Of a stretch of DNA of 24,191 bases, positions 14,753-21,355 are shown one piece after another. The position numbers were made by a program, and so were the translations under genes. Source of the DNA: Candidatus Woesearchaeota archaeon (lineage in GTDB: Archaea; Nanobdellota; Nanobdellia; Woesearchaeales; JAFGLG01); NCBI GenBank assembly GCA_016928155.1, contig JAFGLG010000013.1, positions 1-24,191 on the forward strand, in the 5' to 3' direction. The notes under the pieces were generated by a model. That model had not been told where the DNA came from, searched no databases, and was given only the letters and a program-made list of their open reading frames with translations. How positions within the stretch are numbered: position 1 is the first letter of the stretch; each line of letters opens with the position of its first letter.

Positions 14753-14877
14753 GTTCGGATCTTCATCAGGATATCCAGGGTTCCTGGCCAATTTTGCAGA
14801 GCAAAATTGGATAGACATTATCTGATCTCTGGATATCCTCTGCGGATATTGCTGCAAGGCAAAGGATGAGTGCGAAC
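14753..14877. repeat. Nested inverted-repeat element between divergent genes
   Basis: The inner perfect stem CCAATTTTGC (14788-14797) and GCAAAATTGG (14801-14810) has an AGA loop. The middle stem AGGATATCCAG (14768-14778) pairs with CTGGATATCCT (14829-14839). Outer pairs TCATC/GATGA (14763-14767 and 14865-14869) and GTTCG/CGAAC (14753-14757 and 14873-14877) enclose a 25-base insertion on the right arm that has a weak hairpin. The whole can fold into one branched structure. It could be a structured RNA, a regulatory site or a remnant of a small palindromic element. No transposase or target duplication is visible. Confidence 0.6.
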
Positions 14878-14890
14878 TGGTACAAATAAA

Positions 14891-14898
14891 TATATAAA
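14891..14898 (+). promoter_or_regulatory. TATA-like box for rtcA
   Basis: TATATAAA lies about 26 bp upstream of ATG 14921, supporting a leaderless start there and not at the in-frame ATG 14870, which precedes this box. Confidence 0.5.
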
Positions 14899-14920
14899 TA
14901 ATGCAAAATTGAATCCAGAA

Positions 14921-15997
14921 ATGATCCAGATCGACGGTTCTTATCTTGAAGGCGGCGGCCAGATTGTCAGGACAGCTCTCGCTCTCTCCACTTTGACAGG
15001 CAAGCCTTTCAGGATAACAGATATCAGGAAGAAAAGGCCTAAACCGGGTCTTAAGGCTCAGCATCTCTCATGCATAGAGGCCCTCAGGCAGCTGTGCAAT
15101 GCTCAATGCGATGCTTCTCTCGGTGATACTGAGATCACATATATCCCTGGCAAGATAAGGTCAGGCACCATCAATATTGATATAGGCACAGCCGGCTCCA
15201 TCACCCTGCTTCTCCAGTCTGTGCTCCTGCCTTGCTGTTTTGCTGGCAAGAGGATAAGGCTGACTATCCGCGGAGGCACTGATGTCGCCTGGTCCATGCC
15301 TGTCGACTATTTCCGGCATGTGGTGCTCCCTTTTTATCAGAGGTTCGCTGATATTGATTTCAGGGTTATGGAGCGGGGCTTCTATCCTAAAGGCGGAGGC
15401 CTTGTCGAGATTAAGATTAAGCCTGGATCTGACATTGATTCATATTCTGATTTCAGTGAGTTCAGGCAAGCTCTCAAAGGGACTGCATTTGACCTTGAGG
15501 AAAGAGGCAGGCTTGTCAAGATAAAGGGCATCTCTGTCGCCTCAAAGGATCTGCTTGACTCCCAGGTGGCAGAGCGGCAGGCAAGGAATGCCGAGCAGTT
15601 GCTGAAGAGGTATGAGGTCCCTGTCTCTGTCCAGACCCAGTACGCGAAGTCCCTTTCCCCTGGTTCTGTCATCTCGCTCTGGGCTGTTTTCTCCAGATCA
15701 GAAGATGATGCAGATCCTGTCCAGACCCATGCTGTCGGCTCTGACTGCCTTGGAGCCCCTGGCAAGAGGTCTGAGTCAGTTGCAAAAGAGGCTGCTGATA
15801 AGCTGATTGCATGCATCGGCTCAGGGGATTCACTGGATGAGCATTCCTTGGATAATATCATACCCCTCATGGCATTGTGCGGCGGTACTGCAAGCTCTTT
15901 TAAAATCTCTGACCATACTAAGACAAATATTTATACCGCAGAGAGGTTCATCGATTGCAGATTCAGTATTGATGGCAATATTGTTAAGGTGATATGA
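14921..15997 (+). CDS. rtcA: RNA 3'-terminal phosphate cyclase
   Basis: 358 residues, a normal RtcA length. The enzyme uses ATP (or another NTP) to turn an RNA 3'-phosphate into a 2',3'-cyclic phosphate through an enzyme-AMP intermediate on His. The N-terminal signature MIQIDGSYLEGGGQIVRTAL fixes the start at ATG 14921. RPKPGLKAQHL (39-49), the glycine-rich GTAGSITLLLQ, GFYPKGGG and the C-terminal MALCGGTASSFKISDHTKTN are family blocks. His332 in DHTKTN is in the place of the catalytic His. It is followed by a thioredoxin-like gene overlapping by ATGA, so the two are cotranscribed. No RtcB ligase is in the window. Related non-catalytic Rcl1-type proteins lack the His, which argues for an active enzyme here. 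Confidence 0.95.
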   Translation: MIQIDGSYLEGGGQIVRTALALSTLTGKPFRITDIRKKRPKPGLKAQHLSCIEALRQLCNAQCDASLGDTEITYIPGKIRSGTINIDIGTAGSITLLLQSVLLPCCFAGKRIRLTIRGGTDVAWSMPVDYFRHVVLPFYQRFADIDFRVMERGFYPKGGGLVEIKIKPGSDIDSYSDFSEFRQALKGTAFDLEERGRLVKIKGISVASKDLLDSQVAERQARNAEQLLKRYEVPVSVQTQYAKSLSPGSVISLWAVFSRSEDDADPVQTHAVGSDCLGAPGKRSESVAKEAADKLIACIGSGDSLDEHSLDNIIPLMALCGGTASSFKISDHTKTNIYTAERFIDCRFSIDGNIVKVI

Positions 15998-16353
15998 TGA
16001 AATCAAAGATGATGATCTTCACAAGCCCTACTTGTCCTAACTGCCCTCCTGCCAAGAAGGTTGCGCAGGAACTGAGGAAGGAGCGGGATGATTTTGACCT
16101 GATTGAATTATCTACAATGTCACCTGAAGGCATTGCTGAAGCCGGCAGGCTTGGGATCAGGTCAGTCCCCACTTTCATAATCAGCGGTCCTGGCTTCCCT
16201 GAACTCATAGGCTTGCAGGGCCAGCAGGACAAGAAGGTCCTTAACAAGTATCTTGACAAGAGCCTTGGTATAGAAGCGAAGATACAAAAAGGAGAGATTG
16301 AGAAAAAAGGATCAGGGAAAGATAAAGGTTTTCTTAGCAGGTTCAGGTTCTAG
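15994..16353 (+). CDS. Thioredoxin/glutaredoxin-like protein with CPNC motif
   Basis: 119 residues. ATG 15994 overlaps the rtcA stop; ATG 15997 is an alternative that sits better behind the AGGTGAT site (15987-15993). The fold is recognisable: strand MMIFTSPTCPNCPPAKK with the redox pair Cys14 and Cys17, helix KVAQELRK, strand DFDLIEL and the cis-proline loop SVPTFII (Pro59). The last 30 residues are a Lys/Gly-rich tail ending KGFLSRFRF, outside the normal domain. It should act as a cytoplasmic disulfide reductase or thiol carrier; the partner is unknown. The tail resembles the N-terminus of the coiled-coil protein encoded nearby (KGFLGIFRK). The stop overlaps the convergent gene in CTAG. Confidence 0.85.
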   Translation: MMKSKMMIFTSPTCPNCPPAKKVAQELRKERDDFDLIELSTMSPEGIAEAGRLGIRSVPTFIISGPGFPELIGLQGQQDKKVLNKYLDKSLGIEAKIQKGEIEKKGSGKDKGFLSRFRF

Positions 16354-17708
16354 ATTATGTCCAGCAGCTCTATGTCATCCTTCAATGATATGAGCTGGTA
16401 ATAGAGATCCCTTTTTGTGTAGTCATCTGCGCTCAGGCTCTCGTATAGGTCCGAGGCTTTCCAGTATATCTTCTTGGCTTCTTCCAGGTTCTTTTCCTGG
16501 ACGAGCTTCCTCGCTTTCTGGACCAGGTTGACTATCTCGTAATGGCTTTTCTGCTTCTCTTCAAGCTCGGGGGTCATGAGCTCTGCATTGAGCATCTTGC
16601 TGCTGTCCCCGTGTATGTATGACTGGAATGACTCCTGCTCGTATCTCTCTTTTCTTGTCACAAGGTCTTTCTCGTGCTCGTGGAGCTTCCTCTCCCTTTC
16701 ATCTACCCACTGCTCCCTGCCTTCAAGCCCCTTCTCCCTTGATAAGACCTCTTCATAGTCGAGTATCCTTGCCTCATCCTGGTAGAATTTATGGGCCATC
16801 CTCTTCTCGCGGGATTTCATGTCATTCAGGAGATTCTGCACTCTTATGATCTCCTTGTCCAGGTCTTTTATCTCGACGAGCTTTGCCTTCTTCTGTGCGA
16901 GAACCTCGACTTCCCCGCTGAGAAGCCCTTTTGTGTCTGTGAGCTCTGTGATGATCCTCTTCAGGTCATTCACCTTAACCAAGTGTGCTTTCTTGTCGGA
17001 TAATGTCTCTACTTCTTTCTTGAGGGCAGGTATCTGCACCTGATATTTCTTGACGCTCTCCTTGAGCTCCTGCACTTTCATTATCTTGAGCCTTTTCTGC
17101 TCCAGGTCGGTCTTCAGGGTCTCGATCTGATTCTCCTGCTCATTCACATATGTGGAGAATTGTGTCTTCTCGGTTTCCAGCCTGCGGAGCTTGTACTCCA
17201 CCTGGCTCTGCATCTGCTCCATCTTCTTCCTGGAATCTTCGAGTGTCCTTATCTTCTCTGTGATGCTCTTCTCCTCTTTCTTCAGTTTCTGTATGCTGGA
17301 TTCCAGCTGGGAGTTGAAGTCCTGGAGCTCTTTCCTTGCGCTCTCTATCTCAGTTGCCACTTCTTTCTTATGCGATCTGTAGTATTTTATGGTGTCTTCG
17401 AGCTCTCTTTCCTGGACTGTCAGCTTGGCTACGCTGTCTGCCAGCTTCTCCTCTTCATACCTGAGGTCCTGCACCACCTTAGCGTATGCCGCCTGGTCTC
17501 CTGGATCAGGCATATCAATCTTGTCGGATTTCCTGGGCTGCGGCTCCCTGAATTCGGGGATAGCTGCCTTTTCAGATGGCTCCTCGAGGATTATGCTCTC
17601 CTGGAATGCAGGCGGGCTCGGGGGACTCATGTCCATGTTAGGAGCCTGTGAGGATTTGTTGAGGCTGTCCAGATTCGGGCTCATTGCCGGTTTCATTGCT
17701 GGTTCCAT
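16350..17708 (-). CDS. Coiled-coil protein with helical C-terminal domain
   Basis: 452 residues, second gene of a two-gene operon. The upstream stop is 3 bp before its ATG, and an AGGAGG site lies inside the end of the upstream gene. Residues 1-75 are Pro/Ser/Met-rich and disordered (MEPAMKPAMSPNLDSLNKSS). Residues about 75-370 form a long coiled coil rich in Glu, Lys and Leu (KLTVQERELEDTIKYYRSHK). The last 65 residues are a helical-hairpin unit (VQKARKLVQEKNLEEAKKIY) resembling TPR or MIT-like repeats. There is no signal peptide or membrane helix, so it is cytoplasmic. A structural, scaffold or chromosome/cytoskeleton-linked role is possible; no ATPase head domain exists, so it is not an SMC protein. 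Confidence 0.75.
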   Translation of the reverse strand: MEPAMKPAMSPNLDSLNKSSQAPNMDMSPPSPPAFQESIILEEPSEKAAIPEFREPQPRKSDKIDMPDPGDQAAYAKVVQDLRYEEEKLADSVAKLTVQERELEDTIKYYRSHKKEVATEIESARKELQDFNSQLESSIQKLKKEEKSITEKIRTLEDSRKKMEQMQSQVEYKLRRLETEKTQFSTYVNEQENQIETLKTDLEQKRLKIMKVQELKESVKKYQVQIPALKKEVETLSDKKAHLVKVNDLKRIITELTDTKGLLSGEVEVLAQKKAKLVEIKDLDKEIIRVQNLLNDMKSREKRMAHKFYQDEARILDYEEVLSREKGLEGREQWVDERERKLHEHEKDLVTRKERYEQESFQSYIHGDSSKMLNAELMTPELEEKQKSHYEIVNLVQKARKLVQEKNLEEAKKIYWKASDLYESLSADDYTKRDLYYQLISLKDDIELLDII

Positions 17709-17711
17709 TTT

Positions 17712-19553
17712 TCAGGCCTCCTGGAGCTTCTGGTACTTTAGCCAGAGCTCATCCGCTTTCTTCTGCTTCTCTGAAGGCGTCATGTTGGGATATCTCTCTG
17801 ATATCTTCACCATTGCCTTCTTCATGAATGTGTCTTTCATTTTGTCGTCTGGCTGCCCTTTTTGGAACACCCTCGTGAACAGACCTCTCTTCTCTTCTTT
17901 CTTTCCTGTCTGCGAGATTGCCGGAGCCTGTAATGGCACGGCTGTCGGCTTCTGTATCTGGGGTTGGGCTGGTCCTGCCCCTGGAGGCATCTCCATGACA
18001 AGCCCTGAACCTGTGGGCACTGTCAGGCTCGGTGCTGTTAGCTCCGGTGCCGCAGGTCTGATTTCAGGCACGATGATTTTCGGCGCTGATGTCACTTGCG
18101 CAGGGCCCGGTGTCTGCGCTTCTCCTCCGAAGACCTGCCTGGCCATTTGCTGCACCTCTTCATAGCTAGGCAGCTCCTTTGATCCTGCCTCATGTGATTT
18201 CTCGAATTCGATATTAGGTCTCGGGACCTCCTCCTGTGCTGCAGGGGCCGCAGATCTTCTCTCAGTGATCATGGCTTTCTTCGGAGCCATCTCCGCATCC
18301 CCTCCCAGCTCGTGTATCCTCCTCACGAGGTTTGACAGGATCTTTTCATTGACCATGACCTCTTTCTTCTTCTTGATGAGGCCCTTGGTGAGCTTCTGCA
18401 GCTCATTCTTCCTCTCTTCGTGTGTCTTTTGGAGTGCATCTATCCTTGCTCTGTAGTCCTGCGAGTTCCTCACTTTCTCATTGTATTTCTTGGCCTTGTT
18501 TATCTCGACCATCAGGACTTTTATCTTGGCCTCCAGCTTCTTGTTGAGCTTCTCTTTCTGCTCTTCAACCCATTCCCTCTGGGCGTCATTGTCCATCTTC
18601 TCTTTCTGGAACTGGGCTATCTTCCTTGTGAGGATCTTCTCCTCCTCTTTCATGACCTTCTGCTCCTCTTCCATCTTCTGGACTGCCTGCACCACTTCTT
18701 CCTCTCTCTCCCTGAGCAGTTTCTCATCATTCTCAAGTGTCTCAATCCTTGAAAGGATCTCCCTCTCCTTGTTGAATAGCATCTGCTTCTCTGTCGCAAG
18801 GCCCTGCCTGTGCTCCTCAAGCTCCTTCCTTATCATGTCCAGGCTGTTTGTCTCCATCTCTACCTGATGCTTCAGGTCCAGTATCTGGTTCTGCAGTGCC
18901 TCTTTCTCCTTGTTCATACCCTCGATGTCTTTTGTTATCGTAATCTGGAGGTAGTTCATCTCAGTTATCTTCTTCTCAGATTCTTTGACCCTGTTCTCCC
19001 TCTCGATGATCTCATCTTTCATCTTCAGCAGCTTCTCCTGGATGCCATCGAGGCCGGTTTTCCTCTTGGCTATCTGCTCCCATTCCTTCTGGAGGTTCTT
19101 TGTGTCTGCGTCGAATCTCTTCTGCTGGTCCTTCATGTTCGAGACTGCCTTCGCGAGCTCGGCAGATGTCATCTTTATGTCAGTATCGAGGGCTTTCTTC
19201 TTCTCATCAAGTTTGCTTATCTCCTTCTCGAGCTTTGCCCTTTTTGTGCTCAGGTCAAGGATGCTCTTTGAGGAGTCTTTTGTCGCCTTGGTGAGGTTCG
19301 CCTCGCGCTCATCGAGCTCTGCTTTCTTTGCCTCGAGGTCCTGGAATTTCTTTGCCAGCGTATCCTCAAGCGCCAGGAGCTTCTTCTTCTTGTCGCTTAT
19401 TGCGATCGCGAGATCCTTCAGGAGCTTCTCTTTTTTTGACAGGACTTCCTGTCTGCTGTCGATCTGGGAGCTTTCTGATTTCCTGAAGATTCCTAGAAAT
19501 CCTTTTGATTCTGTTTCAGTCTCTGGTAAGGAAGGCTCTTCCAATTTTGCCAT
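17712..19553 (-). CDS. Long coiled-coil protein, first gene of the operon
   Basis: 613 residues from the ATG at 19553; a TTG one codon upstream is possible, but the GGGGTGA site fits the ATG. The N-terminus has a short motif KGFLGIFRKSE, then an almost continuous coiled coil to about residue 420. A Pro/Ala-rich disordered linker follows (about 435-545, for example PGPAQVTSAPKIIVPEIRPA). The C-terminus is a basic helical region with a second motif of the same kind (KRGLFTRVFQKG) and ERYPNMTPSEKQKKADELWL. No Walker motifs, signal peptide or membrane helix are present. With its partner (16350-17708) it probably builds a filament or scaffold in the cytoplasm; the partner's disordered N-terminus and this linker may be interaction arms. 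I recognise no named family. Confidence 0.75.
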   Translation of the reverse strand: MAKLEEPSLPETETESKGFLGIFRKSESSQIDSRQEVLSKKEKLLKDLAIAISDKKKKLLALEDTLAKKFQDLEAKKAELDEREANLTKATKDSSKSILDLSTKRAKLEKEISKLDEKKKALDTDIKMTSAELAKAVSNMKDQQKRFDADTKNLQKEWEQIAKRKTGLDGIQEKLLKMKDEIIERENRVKESEKKITEMNYLQITITKDIEGMNKEKEALQNQILDLKHQVEMETNSLDMIRKELEEHRQGLATEKQMLFNKEREILSRIETLENDEKLLREREEEVVQAVQKMEEEQKVMKEEEKILTRKIAQFQKEKMDNDAQREWVEEQKEKLNKKLEAKIKVLMVEINKAKKYNEKVRNSQDYRARIDALQKTHEERKNELQKLTKGLIKKKKEVMVNEKILSNLVRRIHELGGDAEMAPKKAMITERRSAAPAAQEEVPRPNIEFEKSHEAGSKELPSYEEVQQMARQVFGGEAQTPGPAQVTSAPKIIVPEIRPAAPELTAPSLTVPTGSGLVMEMPPGAGPAQPQIQKPTAVPLQAPAISQTGKKEEKRGLFTRVFQKGQPDDKMKDTFMKKAMVKISERYPNMTPSEKQKKADELWLKYQKLQEA

Positions 19554-19585
19554 CAATTTTCACCCCAACCCCTTTTGAATATGAA

Positions 19586-19618
19586 ATTAAATATGTATTA
19601 AATATGTCGGATATAAAC
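19586..19618 (-). promoter_or_regulatory. Promoter of the coiled-coil operon with 11-bp tandem repeat
   Basis: On the plus strand ATTAAATATGT occurs twice in direct tandem, at 19586-19596 and 19597-19607, 33-54 bp before the ATG at 19553. A TATA-like box (minus strand GTTTATAT, 19611-19618) lies just upstream. The repeat therefore sits between the TATA box and the likely transcription start, a place where a bound protein could repress. Confidence 0.4.
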
Positions 19619-19865
19619 CTTAATCTGCTTCCGCAACAATGCTATTTATATACCCCCAGTTGCTTAAAAGTACTAGTCTATTTAAATAATTTTGTAACTA
19701 TTGTAGATTAGCAAAAAATCATGTATATCCCACATTTTCCATCATTTTTCTGTAAAGCCTGGCTTGAAGTCCCAGGTATCCTGTCAATTTTGCTGATATT
19801 CATCTCGATGCACCACAACCATCAACAAAAAGATTTATAAAGCAACCTTAAATCCATGGGATAAA
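19619..19865. other. Intergenic stretch with promoter-like boxes
   Basis: Between the coiled-coil operon and the zinc-ribbon gene. It has plus-strand TATA-like boxes at 19643-19651 (ATTTATATA), 19680-19688 (ATTTAAATA) and 19832-19839 (GATTTATA); the last is about 30 bp upstream of ATG 19866 and probably drives the zinc-ribbon/aEF-1 beta operon. A 39-codon frame (19721-19840, MYIPHFPSFFC...) has no ribosome-binding site. A weak CCTGG/CCAGG hairpin lies near 19760. The first two boxes may drive a small unannotated RNA. Confidence 0.35.
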
Positions 19866-20036
19866 ATGGATAAGAAAGTTTGCTTATCATGCAATACAAG
19901 GATTACGAATGAGAAAGGCAGCACTCAGTTCCCTTGCCCGAAATGCGGCAAGTATAATATCATTAGGTGTACGCATTGCAGGGAGATTGCGACAAGATAC
20001 ACCTGCCCGAATTGCGGTTTCTCAGGTCCTAATTAG
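19866..20036 (+). CDS. Zinc-ribbon CPxCG protein (HVO_2753-like)
   Basis: 56 residues with eight Cys in four CxxC pairs: CLSC (6/9), CPKC (24/27), CTHC (35/38) and CPNC (47/50), enough for two zinc knuckles. The arrangement and the end TCPNCGFSGPN match the small archaeal zinc-ribbon family (COG2888, annotated as predicted RNA-binding). It is followed 9 bp later by aEF-1 beta; an association of these two genes is, as I recall, common in archaea and suggests a role in translation. ATG 19866 lies about 30 bp after a TATA-like box, so the mRNA is nearly leaderless; an ATG 10 bases earlier hits a stop after two codons. Confidence 0.9.
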   Translation: MDKKVCLSCNTRITNEKGSTQFPCPKCGKYNIIRCTHCREIATRYTCPNCGFSGPN

Positions 20037-20045
20037 GTGGTTTTT

Positions 20046-20321
20046 ATGGCAGATGTGATTGTGACAGTCAAGATTATGCCTGAAAGTCCTGAAGTTGATC
20101 TCTCAAAGATCCAGGAGCAGGCTACTAAGATGATTTCTGATTTCGGCGGAGAGGTAGGTAAGGCTGAAGAGCAGCCGATCGCTTTCGGCCTGAAAGCCCT
20201 GATCATCATGTTTGTTATGAACGAGTCCATCGGTTCTACTGACAGGCTCGAAGAGAATATCGCGACCATCAAAGGCGTCAATTCAGTCGAAGTCCCTGAT
20301 GTCAGAAGGGCGGTCGGTTAA
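20046..20321 (+). CDS. ef1b: Elongation factor 1-beta (aEF-1 beta)
   Basis: 91 residues, the usual archaeal length. It is the guanine-nucleotide exchange factor for aEF-1 alpha, releasing GDP so that the factor can reload and bring aminoacyl-tRNA to the ribosome. The ferredoxin-like fold shows in VIVTVKIMPESPEVDLSKI at the start, the central FGLKALIIMFVM strand and the end VNSVEVPDVRRAVG, which are conserved blocks of the family. The start ATG 20046 has AGGTGG 6 bases upstream; a GTG at 20037 would overlap that site. It is second in the operon with the zinc-ribbon gene. Confidence 0.95.
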   Translation: MADVIVTVKIMPESPEVDLSKIQEQATKMISDFGGEVGKAEEQPIAFGLKALIIMFVMNESIGSTDRLEENIATIKGVNSVEVPDVRRAVG

Positions 20322-20411
20322 AGATCCAAGGATCCTTTGCGGTCAGGGCGATGGAAAAGGGAAAAAAAGGAAATGAAAATTTCTTATGGATGATTCTGCC
20401 TGGTGGTTCTA

Positions 20412-21191
20412 TTATCCTTGTGTGTTAAGGCAGGAAGCGAGTCCTAGGCTTCCGAAAGGCAGGCATTGCCCACCGCAGCATTCATGGCCATCTCGACAGC
20501 TGATCCCGCATCCGCCGCAGTTGTTCGGATCATTTTTGAGGTCAGTGCAGTGTATCATGAAGTATGTCTTTCCGTTCTTTATTATTGCGGAAGCTGGGCC
20601 TTCATCTGTCATCGCTACACAGATGGATTCTCCCGCAGGACATTGGTATATCAGCGGCTGCAGTGGCTGTATGCAGTTGATACCCTGGATCATTTCTGAT
20701 GGGCATCCCTTGCCATTGCAGCACATTCCGTCACAGCAGTTCGGATATTTGACAGGACATGCCCTTCCGCATCCCTGGCAGTTTGAAGGATCAATGCTTG
20801 TATTTACGCATTCACCGCTGCAGTATGTTATGTTTCCTGAGGTGAAACAGTCATCAGGGCAGAATTCGAGGCTTAGTCTGCAATAGGAAGATAAGTAATC
20901 GTTAGAAGGTGGAGCAGATGAGTCTTCTTCATTGCACTGGTCATGTGATTTCTTGCAGCATCTTTCCCTTGTGAATGAACTGCTGCCTGGCGTACACTCA
21001 GGGAGATTGGTGCATGTCACCATATTTGGGGAACAGCCAGCGAGTATCAGATTGGGATTTGTATGCCTCGTGCCGAATTGGCCGATTGCATCCTGTCCTA
21101 TCTGGACATTATTAGTGAGAATGACAAAAAGTGCTACAGCAGCAACAATGCCGATAATCATTAGATAAGGGATATACAATCTGTCTGCCAT
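20412..21191 (-). CDS. Membrane-anchored Cys-rich extracellular protein
   Basis: 259 residues. ATG 21191 has AAGGTGAAATA directly upstream. One N-terminal hydrophobic helix (YLMIIGIVAAVALFVILT, about residues 9-26) and no clear cleavage site suggest a signal anchor with the rest outside. The body has about 30 Cys, including two copies of the module G-x-C-x(5-7)-D-P-x-N-C-x-G-C-G-x-x-C (SIDPSNCQGCGRAC and KNDPNNCGGCGISC), followed each time by CC-x-G-x-C. This module is known from secreted bacterial proteins, notably myxobacterial ones, and resembles the plant Stig1 motif. No enzyme signature is seen. It may form a disulfide-rich surface knob or bind metal or ligand. The 90 bp to the convergent aEF-1 beta gene hold a palindrome AAGGATCCTT (20328-20337). 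Confidence 0.75.
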   Translation of the reverse strand: MADRLYIPYLMIIGIVAAVALFVILTNNVQIGQDAIGQFGTRHTNPNLILAGCSPNMVTCTNLPECTPGSSSFTRERCCKKSHDQCNEEDSSAPPSNDYLSSYCRLSLEFCPDDCFTSGNITYCSGECVNTSIDPSNCQGCGRACPVKYPNCCDGMCCNGKGCPSEMIQGINCIQPLQPLIYQCPAGESICVAMTDEGPASAIIKNGKTYFMIHCTDLKNDPNNCGGCGISCRDGHECCGGQCLPFGSLGLASCLNTQG

Positions 21192-21217
21192 TATTTCACC
21201 TTCTTTTTGTATATTTC

Positions 21218-21239
21218 TTTAGCATAGGTTTAGCATAGG
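21218..21239 (-). promoter_or_regulatory. 11-bp perfect tandem repeat upstream of the Cys-rich gene
   Basis: TTTAGCATAGG (plus strand) occurs twice in direct tandem, 21218-21228 and 21229-21239, 27-48 bp upstream of the ATG at 21191, i.e. over the expected TATA region. The spacing of 11 bp is about one helical turn, so a protein could bind both copies on the same face. Confidence 0.45.
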
Positions 21240-21274
21240 CTTTATCCTTTTGGTTATTTTTTAGTATGCCCGAT

Positions 21275-21328
21275 TGTGCATTGGTGATTTACATTGATAG
21301 TGTACATTGATGATTGTACATTGATTGA
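21275..21328. repeat. Four degenerate 13-14-bp tandem repeats
   Basis: Consensus TGTACATTGATGAT. Copies begin at about 21275, 21288, 21301 and 21315, the last two nearly identical. They lie 84-137 bp upstream of the Cys-rich gene and just after the trm1 stop. They are possible binding sites for an activator; four short copies without spacers do not make a CRISPR. Confidence 0.5.
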
Positions 21329-21355
21329 TCAAAATGATATTTGGGTATATAAATC

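Noticed and set aside
14753-14877. tRNA gene or miniature transposon
   Set aside because: No T-loop GTTCRA context or acceptor pairing for a tRNA, and no target-site duplication or transposase; described only as a nested inverted repeat.
16350-19553. SMC/Rad50-type chromosome proteins
   Set aside because: No Walker A, Walker B or ABC signature in either coiled-coil protein.
17389-19578. Several long plus-strand frames opposite the coiled-coil genes
   Set aside because: Antisense shadows of Glu/Lys-rich coiled coils, giving Ser/Phe/Leu-rich translations without start signals.
19721-19840. 39-codon plus-strand frame before the zinc-ribbon gene
   Set aside because: No ribosome-binding site, wrong spacing to the TATA-like box for a leaderless start, and its end lies in the next promoter. 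Kept only as a remark.
21218-21328. CRISPR-like repeat cluster
   Set aside because: Repeats are only 11-14 bp, directly abutting, without spacers, and no cas gene is near.
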